Positions 1 through 5,339 of a DNA stretch of 5,731 nucleotides are shown here, one piece after another (the stretch's first letter is position 1; every line of letters begins with the position of its first letter). This stretch comes from Candidatus Bathyarchaeota archaeon (GTDB lineage Archaea; Thermoproteota; Bathyarchaeia; TCS64), in NCBI GenBank assembly GCA_014729945.1, contig WJJC01000121.1:1-5731 (forward strand), in the 5' to 3' direction. Below the pieces are notes generated by a model that was given only the letters and a program-made list of their open reading frames with translations, searched no databases and was not told the origin of the DNA. Both the position numbers and the translations under genes were made by a program.

Positions 1-576
1 CCCACTCATTGGTATTCGGTTTATCTTCTTGATGAGCTTCTCGTCTACGTCTACCTCAGAGGCGAAGGTGTCAGCAGTGATGTCGAGGTGAACAGGTCCC
101 GGTCTACCATTGAGAGCCAGCTTGATGGCGTTATTGAAAGATTGGTTCAGCTTTATTCCATTATTCACTAAAGTACTGTACTTCGTCAATCCGTCAAATA
201 TCTCAACGTGATTAACTGTTCTCCCCTGACCAGTAGCCTCCTGTAACCCGCCCTTTCCTATGGCACTATTACCAACCTGTGCTGTAAGCACCATGATGGG
301 GACACTGTCCATATACGCGGAAGCCACACCGGTTACAAGATTGGTCGCCCCGGGACCCACAGTACCTATACATACGCCTAGTTTACCGCTCACTTGAGCG
401 TAACCTGTTGCCATAAAGGATGCCCCACTCTCATGCTTCGTCAGTATAGGAGTAAGATCGCTATCCTTTATAGAGTCAAATAACTTGAGAAGATGCCCCC
501 CCGGAACACCAAAAGTATACTTTACCTCATTTTTTTCAAGAACCTTTACCGCTAACTCAGAACCCGTGATCTTCAT
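1..576 (-). CDS. ThDP-dependent enzyme related to acetolactate synthase large subunit (partial, N-terminal 192 residues)
   Basis: The frame opens with ATG at 576 and stays open to the window edge, so the C-terminal two thirds are missing. The visible part is the pyrimidine-binding domain of the acetolactate synthase/pyruvate oxidase family. It shows GVPGG near residue 23, the catalytic-type Glu49 in TKHESGA, and GPGATNLVTG near residues 75-90. It parallels the IlvB encoded at 890 but differs where IlvB has QECDIIG: here the sequence is QEATGQGRTVNHVEIFDGLTKY, split as QEATGQGR followed by about seven extra residues before the shared TKY. That difference lies near the active-site region and suggests a substrate other than, or in addition to, pyruvate. 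It is transcribed away from ilvBNC. Membership of the ThDP superfamily is clear; the precise reaction (acetolactate synthase paralogue, another carboligase or a 2-oxoacid decarboxylase) cannot be decided from this portion. No SD site precedes the start, which fits a leaderless mRNA. Confidence 0.88.
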   Translation of the reverse strand, partial: MKITGSELAVKVLEKNEVKYTFGVPGGHLLKLFDSIKDSDLTPILTKHESGASFMATGYAQVSGKLGVCIGTVGPGATNLVTGVASAYMDSVPIMVLTAQVGNSAIGKGGLQEATGQGRTVNHVEIFDGLTKYSTLVNNGIKLNQSFNNAIKLALNGRPGPVHLDITADTFASEVDVDEKLIKKINRIPMSG

Positions 577-594
577 ATTTTACTAACTAACACT

Positions 595-603
595 AATATT
601 TAT
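595..603 (-). promoter_or_regulatory. TATA-like box for the minus-strand ThDP enzyme gene
   Basis: On the minus strand this reads ATAAATATT. Its centre lies about 24 bases upstream of the ATG at 576, the spacing expected if transcription starts at or beside the start codon (archaeal TATA box about 26 bases before the start site). No SD motif lies between box and ATG, in keeping with leaderless translation. The call rests on position and composition only. Confidence 0.5.
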
Positions 604-613
604 GATGTTTTTC

Positions 614-626
614 TTGACTAGATCAA
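614..626. promoter_or_regulatory. imperfect palindrome TTGA-N5-TCAA, possible operator
   Basis: The sequence TTGACTAGATCAA has matching arms TTGA and TCAA around a CTAGA centre. It sits about 10 bases upstream of the TATA-like box of the minus-strand ThDP gene, where archaeal activators or repressors often bind. Arms this short occur by chance in A/T-rich DNA, so it is only a candidate. Confidence 0.22.
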
Positions 627-662
627 TTATAGATGTAATTTTCTGTAAAATATTTAGGAACC

Positions 663-681
663 TTTTTATCTAATTTATCTC
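663..681 (+). promoter_or_regulatory. candidate TATA region for the ilvBNC leader transcript
   Basis: Two T/A-rich stretches, TTTTTAT (663-669) and AATTTATCT (673-681), could act as TATA boxes. Either would place a transcription start near 690-705, just before the SD-like GGAG at 705-708 and the tiny frame at 718. A weaker A-rich box at 824-833 (AAATAAAAAT) could instead drive a shorter transcript starting near 855. Which one is used cannot be decided from sequence. The stretch 577-717 holds no other gene that I can see. Confidence 0.35.
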
Positions 682-717
682 CCAAATAAGATACCAACCA
701 TATTGGAGAAAAGACAA

Positions 718-759
718 ATGAAATATATAGTTGTCAAACCCCTCCCGGAGGGAATGTAA
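718..759 (+). CDS. candidate 13-codon leader peptide upstream of ilvBNC
   Basis: A short frame, MKYIVVKPLPEGM then TAA, begins with ATG at 718. An SD-like GGAG at 705-708 precedes it with 9 bases between. It contains consecutive Ile-Val-Val codons (727-735) and a Leu codon, all products of the pathway encoded just downstream. Its stop overlaps the ATG of a second tiny frame by one base (TAATG at 757-761). Its codons for Pro-Leu-Pro overlap the C-rich element at 738-746, which is complementary to the ilvB ribosome binding site. A branched-chain-sensing leader is therefore possible. Alternatives are the degraded remnant of a gene start or chance; nothing in the sequence alone proves translation. 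Confidence 0.35.
   Translation: MKYIVVKPLPEGM
738..752 (+). promoter_or_regulatory. C-rich/G-rich leader element 1 (anti-SD plus SD)
   Basis: The sequence ACCCCTCCCGGAGGG places an anti-SD run (CCCTCC) directly beside an SD (GGAGGG). CTCCC at 742-746 is the exact complement of the ilvB SD, GGGAG at 875-879. CCCTCC at 740-745 is also the exact complement of GGAGGG at 850-855. The two halves within this element are too close for a full hairpin (one base between them), so long-range pairing is the more plausible structure. A regulatory role is inferred. Confidence 0.35.
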
Positions 760-769
760 TGGGGTATCG
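757..769 (+). repeat. 13-base direct repeat around an ATG, copy 1
   Basis: TAATGGGGTATCG occurs here and again at 5711-5723. The match extends weakly downstream (17 of 20 positions), and both copies have a purine-rich SD upstream. Chance alone can yield one 13-base match in a window this size, but the shared reading frame and SD context make relatedness more likely. Confidence 0.5.
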
Positions 770-785
770 TTTTATTAGTAAGTAA
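759..785 (+). CDS. candidate 8-codon frame MGYRFISK, coupled to the preceding tiny frame
   Basis: ATG at 759 overlaps the stop of the preceding tiny frame by one base and has a strong SD, GGAGGG at 747-752, six bases upstream. The frame ends with TAA at 783-785. Its first six codons almost match those of the gene entering at 5713 (MGYRFI against MGYRFV), with 13 identical bases. It may be a second leader peptide, or the broken 5' end of a duplicated gene. Known leader-peptide families do not help here; I do not recognise it. Confidence 0.3.
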   Translation: MGYRFISK

Positions 786-804
786 ACCTCGACAACAAAA
801 AAAA

Positions 805-819
805 GCGGTATTAACCCGC
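805..819 (+). repeat. small hairpin GCGG / CCGC in the ilvB leader
   Basis: GCGG at 805-808 can pair with CCGC at 816-819 around a seven-base loop, with one further U-A pair possible past a bulged C. It follows an A8 run and lies between the two C-rich/G-rich elements. No U-tract follows, so it is not a typical intrinsic terminator. It may simply help fold the leader RNA. Confidence 0.3.
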
Positions 820-840
820 GAAGCAAATAAAAATCAACAG

Positions 841-855
841 ACCCCCCTTGGAGGG
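841..855 (+). promoter_or_regulatory. C-rich/G-rich leader element 2
   Basis: The sequence ACCCCCCTTGGAGGG matches element 1 at 12 of 15 positions. Its GGAGGG (850-855) looks like an SD, but no suitable start codon follows at normal spacing, so it is not an obvious ribosome binding site for any frame. It is perfectly complementary to CCCTCC at 740-745, so the two elements could pair and compete with the ilvB SD for the same C-rich strand. Confidence 0.33.
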
Positions 856-874
856 CAGCGTCTGAATAGAATAT

Positions 875-879
875 GGGAG
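875..879 (+). promoter_or_regulatory. ribosome binding site of ilvB
   Basis: GGGAG lies ten bases upstream of the ATG at 890, a slightly long but acceptable spacing. It supports 890 over the in-frame ATG at 899. The motif is exactly complementary to CTCCC at 742-746 in the leader, which could sequester it. Confidence 0.55.
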
Positions 880-889
880 CTTAGTAAAC

Positions 890-2575
890 ATGACTGAGAT
901 GACAGGAAGCAGAGCATTTGTTAAATCACTAGAAAACGAAGGAGTAGAACACATATTTGGAATATCAGGTGGAGCGTTAATCCCCATCTGCGACGAGTTA
1001 CTGGACAGCGATATGCGGTTTATACTAGCACGACACGAACAGGGCGCAGCACATATGGCAGATGGCTACGCCCGGGTACTCAACAAAGTAGGAGTATGCA
1101 TGGCCACCAGCGGACCAGGCGCAACCAACCTTGTCACAGGTCTTGCGACGGCGCAGATCGACAGTAGCCCGGTGGTTGCCTTCACTGGACAGGTTAATCG
1201 CGCCGTGATCGGGAGCGACGCCTTCCAAGAATGCGATATAATCGGAGTCTCAGCCAGCGTAACCAAGTATAACATGCAGGTTATGAGCCCTAGAGAAATA
1301 CCTGAAACGGTTAAGAAGTCATTCCATATCGCTAATACGGGTAGAAAGGGGGCGGTACTGGTGGATATACCGAAAGACTGCACAACCCTTAGAGACGAAA
1401 TAGATTTCAACCCAGTGATAAAGTTCAGGGGATATAACAACGATCACGCACCATCACCTAAAGAACTGGACTGGGCTGCCCAGATACTCGCCAAGGCGAA
1501 GCGCCCCATAGTGATGGCCGGGGGAGGAGTAATCGCAGCCGGGGCAAGCAATGAACTGGTTGCCCTCAGCGAGGCTCTCTTAGCACCCACGGCTAACACT
1601 CTGATGGGTAAAGGCACCTTCCCCGAAGACCACCCATTGAGTCTTGGATTATGCGGAATGCATGGTACACAGGCCTCTAACAGCCTGGTGCCTAAAGCAG
1701 ATGTCTTGCTTGTCGTGGGTTCAAGGTTCAGCGACAGAACAACCGCCAAGGTAGCCGACTTCAACCCCAACGGTAAGATAATCCACATAGACATAGACCA
1801 GAGCGAGATCAACAAGAACGTGGAGACCGTGACACAGGTAGTCGGTGACGCGAAGCTTGCTCTAGCCGGGCTACTGGAAAGGGTTAAGACTCTTCGACAG
1901 AATCCGGATGAAGCATGGAGTAGAAGGATCAATGAGTTCAGATGCGACTGGGCTAGCGAAGAAGATTCACAGAATGGATACCTTCGGGCACCGAAGGTCA
2001 TCAGGGCCCTAAGGGATGAGCTTCCAAGAGACGCCATAGTCACTACAGAGGTAGGTCAGAACCAGATGTGGGCAGCACTACACTATGACACATACCTCCC
2101 TAGAACATTCCACACCAGCGGCGGCTTAGGCACCATGGGGTGGGGATTCCCAGCCTCCATAGGAGCCAAAGCAGCCAAACCAGAGGTTCCAGTAGTAGAT
2201 ATCGCGGGAGACGGAAGCTTCGGTATGACAGAGAACAACCTTGCAACAGCTGTAGAAGAAGAGCTACCAGTCATAGTTGTTGTACTAAACAACAGGGTAC
2301 TGGGAATGGTAGCCCAGTGGCAGAGACTCTTCTACGATGAACGATACAGTGCCGTGAAACTCAAGGGAAATCCCGACTTCGTGAAACTAGCTGATGCTTA
2401 TGGAGCTGAAGGAGTCAGAGTGGAGACCCTAGAGGAGTTCAGAAGAGAAGTCAAGAGAGCTATAGGAGCAGAGGTCCCAACGGTCATCGATGTGCCCATA
2501 GACCCTGATGAGAACGTGATGCCCATGATCCCACCAGGCATGGGTCTCAAGGATACCCTGTGGGAGGCAGACTAG
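890..2575 (+). CDS. ilvB: acetolactate synthase, large catalytic subunit
   Basis: This 561-residue protein condenses two pyruvates to 2-acetolactate (or pyruvate and 2-oxobutyrate to acetohydroxybutyrate), the first common step of branched-chain amino acid synthesis in the cytoplasm. The length is normal for the family. The N-terminal pyrimidine-binding domain has the catalytic Glu50 in ARHEQGAAHMADGYAR and the GPGATNLVTG loop. The middle domain (about 195-325) carries GGGVIAAGA and the region that binds FAD in this family. The C-terminal domain has the ThDP/Mg motif GDGSF at 440-444, with the paired Asn at 467-468, 25 residues farther. The stretch LGMVAQWQRLFYDERYS (471-487) is the typical acetolactate synthase signature. 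Two small departures are GISGG (residues 24-28), where Pro is usual before GG, and NNR for the more common NNG. The stop overlaps the ilvN start by one base, so the two subunits should be made together. Confidence 0.97.
   Translation: MTEMTGSRAFVKSLENEGVEHIFGISGGALIPICDELLDSDMRFILARHEQGAAHMADGYARVLNKVGVCMATSGPGATNLVTGLATAQIDSSPVVAFTGQVNRAVIGSDAFQECDIIGVSASVTKYNMQVMSPREIPETVKKSFHIANTGRKGAVLVDIPKDCTTLRDEIDFNPVIKFRGYNNDHAPSPKELDWAAQILAKAKRPIVMAGGGVIAAGASNELVALSEALLAPTANTLMGKGTFPEDHPLSLGLCGMHGTQASNSLVPKADVLLVVGSRFSDRTTAKVADFNPNGKIIHIDIDQSEINKNVETVTQVVGDAKLALAGLLERVKTLRQNPDEAWSRRINEFRCDWASEEDSQNGYLRAPKVIRALRDELPRDAIVTTEVGQNQMWAALHYDTYLPRTFHTSGGLGTMGWGFPASIGAKAAKPEVPVVDIAGDGSFGMTENNLATAVEEELPVIVVVLNNRVLGMVAQWQRLFYDERYSAVKLKGNPDFVKLADAYGAEGVRVETLEEFRREVKRAIGAEVPTVIDVPIDPDENVMPMIPPGMGLKDTLWEAD
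2562..2567 (+). promoter_or_regulatory. ribosome binding site of ilvN, deciding its start
   Basis: GGGAGG lies seven bases before GTG at 2575. An upstream in-frame GTG at 2560 overlaps this motif and so cannot use it, and I see no SD at proper distance before it. The SD therefore favours 2575 as the start of ilvN. The site sits within the last codons of ilvB. Confidence 0.75.
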
Positions 2576-3066
2576 TGGCCATCCACACCGTAAGCTTCCT
2601 CGTAGAGAACAAGGCAGGGGTTCTCTTCAATGTGACAAACCTCTTCAGACGAAGAGGGTTCAACATCGAATCAATCGCCGTGGGTCCCATATTGGATCCA
2701 AAGTACAGCCGCATGACCATCAGCGTCGAGGCCGACGCCAAGACCTTGGCTAACCTAGTGGAACAACTGGATAAGATGGTGGAAGTCATCAAGGTCAAGC
2801 GACTAGACCCCTTGAGGACAGTGAAACGGGAGATGCTTCTAGTCAAACTCAGTACAAGTGACCCGTTAGCCCGTGAAGACGCGTTGAATTATATCAATGG
2901 CCAGCACGGCCTTGTACTTGATATCGATGATGACACCATCATGGCCGAGGTTACGGGTAACCCCGGGGAGCTGGAAGAGTTCCTAGAATATGTTAAAAGG
3001 ATAGGCATCGTGGAGATGTCTCGTACCGGTATAACCGCCCTAGAGAAAGGACGGCTACAACTATAA
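2575..3066 (+). CDS. ilvN: acetolactate synthase, small regulatory subunit
   Basis: The 163-residue protein (GTG start at 2575, chosen from the SD at 2562-2567) is a normal-length IlvN/IlvH. It opens with an ACT domain: HTVSFLVENKAGVLFNV followed by FRRRGFNIESIAVGP, where this family binds the feedback inhibitor valine. The Gly of AGVL and the Asn of NIES, which lie in the valine site of characterised enzymes, are both present, so feedback control is likely intact. The C-terminal ALS small-subunit domain follows (VKREMLLVKLS through GIVEMSRTGITALEKG). It activates IlvB and confers end-product sensitivity. TAGTG joins it to ilvB, and ilvC begins ten bases after its stop. A longer version starting at GTG 2560 would add MGGRL, which family members lack. 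Confidence 0.95.
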   Translation: MAIHTVSFLVENKAGVLFNVTNLFRRRGFNIESIAVGPILDPKYSRMTISVEADAKTLANLVEQLDKMVEVIKVKRLDPLRTVKREMLLVKLSTSDPLAREDALNYINGQHGLVLDIDDDTIMAEVTGNPGELEEFLEYVKRIGIVEMSRTGITALEKGRLQL

Positions 3067-3071
3067 GGTGA
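3067..3071 (+). promoter_or_regulatory. ribosome binding site of ilvC, deciding its start
   Basis: GGTGA, part of the canonical SD sequence GGAGGTGAT, lies five bases before GTG at 3077. It overlaps the in-frame GTG at 3068, so it cannot serve that codon. I see no SD suited to 3068 in the preceding 15 bases. Confidence 0.6.
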
Positions 3072-3076
3072 AAAAT

Positions 3077-4063
3077 GTGAAAGTATATTACGATAAGGAT
3101 ATTGACGAATCAATACTAGACGACCTGACCGTAGCTGTACTAGGCTATGGTAGTCAGGGAAGAGCTCAAGCTCTTAATATGAGGGACAGTGGCGTAAACG
3201 TTGTTCTAGGCCTCCGTGAGGGAGGTAATAGCTGGAAACGCGCCAAGAAGGAGGGATGGGCCCCCATGACTCATCTTGAGGCCGCGGAGAAATCGGATAT
3301 TGTTCTCATGCTCATGCCGGATATGGCCCAGCCCACGGTCTGGGGAGAGGAGGTGAGCCTCGCTATGACCGAGAACAAGGCCCTCCAGTTCGCCCACGGC
3401 TTCAACATACATTTCGAGGAGATAGATCCGCCGGAGAATATCGACGTAATCATGGTGGCGCCCAAGAGCCCCGGCCCTGAGCTACGGAGACAGTATGAAG
3501 CTGGCTTCGGTGTACCAGCGCTGGTGGCTGTTCACCAGGATGCATCAGGCAAGGCCCTTGATAAAGCACTGGGCATAGCTAAGGTTATTGGAAGCGGAAG
3601 AGCAGGGGTAATTGAGACCACGTACAAGGATGAGACCGAGAGTGACTTATTCGGTGAGCAGGCGGTTCTCTGCGGTGGAGTAGACCAGCTCATCAGAAGA
3701 GGATTCAAGGTGTTAACAGAGGCGGGTTACCCACCTGAGTTAGCCTACTTTGAGGTCTGTAACGAGTTGAAACTCATCGTAGACCTAATCTACACCAGCG
3801 GTATCGGCGGTATGTACAGGGCCGTCAGTGATACAGCTAAATGGGGTGGATTAACCATGGGCCCCAAGATCGTGGATGATCACGTGGAGGAGAACATGAG
3901 AAAAGCTCTGAAAGGAGTCCAAGATGGAAGCTTCGCCGAGAAATGGGTCGAGGAGAGCAAATCAGGTGCAAAGCACTTCGATGAACTCATGGCTGAGGTT
4001 GACGCCCTAGAGATAGAGAAAGTAGGTAAGAAGGTCCGTCAGATGAGCGGACTGGAAGACTAA
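3077..4063 (+). CDS. ilvC: ketol-acid reductoisomerase, class I (short form)
   Basis: The 328-residue enzyme isomerises and reduces acetolactate to 2,3-dihydroxyisovalerate using Mg2+ and NAD(P)H, directly after IlvBN. The Rossmann motif GYGSQG is at 23-28. The second beta strand leads into LREGGNSW (46-53), the short loop that sets NADPH or NADH preference. His107 lies in AHGFNIHF. The metal and active-site residues are Lys130, Asp190, Glu194, Glu226, Glu230 and Ser251. As I recall, these numbers are identical to the Pseudomonas class I enzyme, which supports the GTG start at 3077 over 3068 (three residues longer). The usual PKGPGH is PKSPGP here, a local change beside Lys130. The gene closes the operon and is followed by a T-rich stretch. 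Confidence 0.95.
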   Translation: MKVYYDKDIDESILDDLTVAVLGYGSQGRAQALNMRDSGVNVVLGLREGGNSWKRAKKEGWAPMTHLEAAEKSDIVLMLMPDMAQPTVWGEEVSLAMTENKALQFAHGFNIHFEEIDPPENIDVIMVAPKSPGPELRRQYEAGFGVPALVAVHQDASGKALDKALGIAKVIGSGRAGVIETTYKDETESDLFGEQAVLCGGVDQLIRRGFKVLTEAGYPPELAYFEVCNELKLIVDLIYTSGIGGMYRAVSDTAKWGGLTMGPKIVDDHVEENMRKALKGVQDGSFAEKWVEESKSGAKHFDELMAEVDALEIEKVGKKVRQMSGLED

Positions 4064-4073
4064 ACTATTCCAA

Positions 4074-4083
4074 AATTTTTATT
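4074..4083 (+). promoter_or_regulatory. T-rich stretch: TATA-like box for the membrane protein gene and possible ilvC terminator
   Basis: AATTTTTATT begins eleven bases after the ilvC stop and is centred about 26 bases before GTG at 4105. That is the right distance for a leaderless transcript starting on the GTG. The same T-run could release polymerase after ilvC, since archaeal termination often uses T-tracts without a hairpin. No SD precedes 4105, which favours a separate leaderless promoter over read-through translation. Confidence 0.5.
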
Positions 4084-4104
4084 TCCATAATTTGTTATCT
4101 TTCC

Positions 4105-4728
4105 GTGAATAAACGAGTTTTCTGGTTAGTAGGAATTGTTGCGCCAGTCTTCTTTACTCTAGCCGTAGCAATACTGGGGGCGTTAAAGCCGAGGTATAGT
4201 CATGTCTATCACACGATAAGCGAGTTAGGGGAGACTGGATCAGTTACAGCCACACAATCAGCCATCGTATTCATATTAACAGGTTTAATGATCATGACAT
4301 TCGGCTATGGCCTTCAAATTAGGTTGATGCGAGGAGATAGACACGTCTGGAGTGGAATATTGATAATTTTCTACGGATTACTTGACTTTGTGGGTTCTGG
4401 AATCTTCCCCATTGACCCCGGAAGAGCAGCCCTAACCCGTGTATCGATGATCCATGTATACGCTACATTACTAGGGGAATTCGCAGCGGTCAGTGTCCCG
4501 GTCTGGTTCGTCAATGACACAGAGGGATTAGCTGAGTGGAGTAAACATAGGTTATTCAGCAAGAGGATGTTTTACCTAAGCTTACTATGGATTTTTTTCC
4601 TTGGTTACTGTATTGTGGAGAACACACCTGGTTTGAGTGGCACTCCTATCGGATTAGCTCAGAGACTGCTAGTAGGGGGTTTCCTGTTCTGGATCATGGT
4701 GACAGCTTATCGCTTGATGAAAAAATAG
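4105..4728 (+). CDS. DUF998-type six-helix membrane protein
   Basis: This 207-residue protein is strongly hydrophobic, with six likely membrane helices at about 5-27, 50-71, 82-100, 114-136, 154-171 and 183-204. The short loop after helix 1 has HTISELGETGS (36-46). Later segments carry GIFPIDPG (99-106) and IHVYA (116-120), the kind of SELG, FPxDPG and histidine signature typical of DUF998 proteins, which are common in archaea and actinobacteria. Their function is not known to me. The GTG start at 4105 is chosen because a TATA-like box sits 26 bases upstream and a basic NKR precedes helix 1. Nothing ties it to branched-chain synthesis apart from position, and it probably has its own promoter. 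Family assignment is by motif memory, not by search. Confidence 0.82.
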   Translation: MNKRVFWLVGIVAPVFFTLAVAILGALKPRYSHVYHTISELGETGSVTATQSAIVFILTGLMIMTFGYGLQIRLMRGDRHVWSGILIIFYGLLDFVGSGIFPIDPGRAALTRVSMIHVYATLLGEFAAVSVPVWFVNDTEGLAEWSKHRLFSKRMFYLSLLWIFFLGYCIVENTPGLSGTPIGLAQRLLVGGFLFWIMVTAYRLMKK

Positions 4729-4730
4729 GA

Positions 4731-4740
4731 TTAATAAAAA
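4731..4740 (+). promoter_or_regulatory. TATA-like box before the zinc-ribbon pseudogene
   Basis: TTAATAAAAA lies three bases after the DUF998 stop and is centred about 23 bases before ATG at 4759. It follows the same spacing rule as the other leaderless starts in the window and may be a relic of the promoter of the now broken gene. Confidence 0.33.
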
Positions 4741-4758
4741 CGATACTTATGTAGGAAT

Positions 4759-5339
4759 ATGTCATATTGCACAAACTGTGGAATCTAGGTACAGGCTGGT
4801 AGTAATTTCTGCAACAATTGTGGACAAAGCTTACAGACCGATACCTAATCAACCCCAAGTATATCACAGAGTGGAGAAACCGTTATCACATCTATCAGCG
4901 GCCTGACACAGTGAATGCTTGGGAGAAAACACGATGTAATGCTCATCACCAGTCAGCGTTTAATGTTCTTAGAGCTCGGGTAAAGATGTTCAAGAGATCG
5001 GTCAAGTCATAGGGAAGACGTAAAAGAGTCTGGAGCAGGTATGCTCCACAGATGGGCTGCAAAGCTAAGCGTCTTCAGTAATATTGGGGAGTATTTCATT
5101 GGATGGAAGCCTCAACAGGTTCAGGTCAAGTATAATGATGTCTACTCAGTCTCCATTGACAGTGTCAACGAGTTACGAATTAGATCCATTACTGATAAAT
5201 TGGACCACTACGAGTTACATATCAAGGATCCGGGTTTTTAGAGAAAAGTTCAAGTTTCCCTAAATTCGTGAAAGAACAAAGCGAGACCTTGAAACATTTA
5301 CTCGGTCGACGTTTCAAGAGTAACCAAAGGTTCCTTTAA
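4759..5339 (+). pseudogene. broken zinc-ribbon plus PH-like-domain protein gene
   Basis: One reading frame from ATG 4759 gives recognisable protein across four in-frame stops. The N-terminus is a double-CxxC zinc ribbon: YCTNCGI, stop, VQAGSNFCNNCGQSL. A linker holding a stop follows, then SGETVITSISGL, a stop, HDVMLITSQRLMFLELG and a stop. The pattern of 'V.LIT..RL.F' is typical of bacterial/archaeal PH-like domains that follow zinc ribbons. The frame continues as WAAKLSVFSNIGEYF to HYELHIKDPGF. The stops are TAG 4786, TAA 4846, TGA 4912 and TAA 4981. At the T5 run (5235-5239) the frame closes, but restoring one T reads on as LEKSSSFPKFVKEQ to TAA at 5337-5339. An intact version would have about 193 residues. 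All three stop types occur, so recoding does not explain it. The 64- and 66-codon frames inside (from 4818 and 5041) are by-products or fragments of this decay. Confidence 0.8.
5288..5318. repeat. 8-base inverted repeat CTTGAAAC / GTTTCAAG
   Basis: Perfect arms at 5288-5295 and 5311-5318 flank a 15-base spacer within the tail of the pseudogene. No T-run follows closely enough for a classical terminator, and there is no second copy. Function is unknown, and it may be an accident of coding sequence. Confidence 0.3.

Noticed and set aside
873..884. Three-codon frame ATG GGA GCT TAG just before ilvB
   Set aside because: The only SD candidate (850-855) is too far upstream, and the frame overlaps the ilvB ribosome binding site itself.
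577..889. tRNA or known riboswitch in the divergent control region
   Set aside because: I found no tRNA-like T-loop sequence or paired acceptor stem and no recognised riboswitch core; only short hairpins and C-rich/G-rich elements are visible.
1025..2292. Several minus-strand frames of 67-199 codons inside ilvB
   Set aside because: They lie wholly within a well-conserved enzyme gene and encode low-complexity Ser/Leu-rich products typical of shadow frames.
4786..4788. In-frame TAG within the zinc ribbon as a pyrrolysine codon
   Set aside because: Three further in-frame stops of other types (TAA, TGA, TAA) and a frameshift follow, so decay is the simpler explanation.
4818..5012. A 64-codon frame starting at TTG in the region after the DUF998 gene
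   Set aside because: It overlaps the zinc ribbon and PH-like remnant in another frame, has no SD, and its product has no recognisable pattern, whereas the 4759 frame does.
5288..5318. GTTTCAAG/CTTGAAAC arms as part of a CRISPR repeat
   Set aside because: There is one copy only, no spaced repeats, and it lies in former coding sequence.
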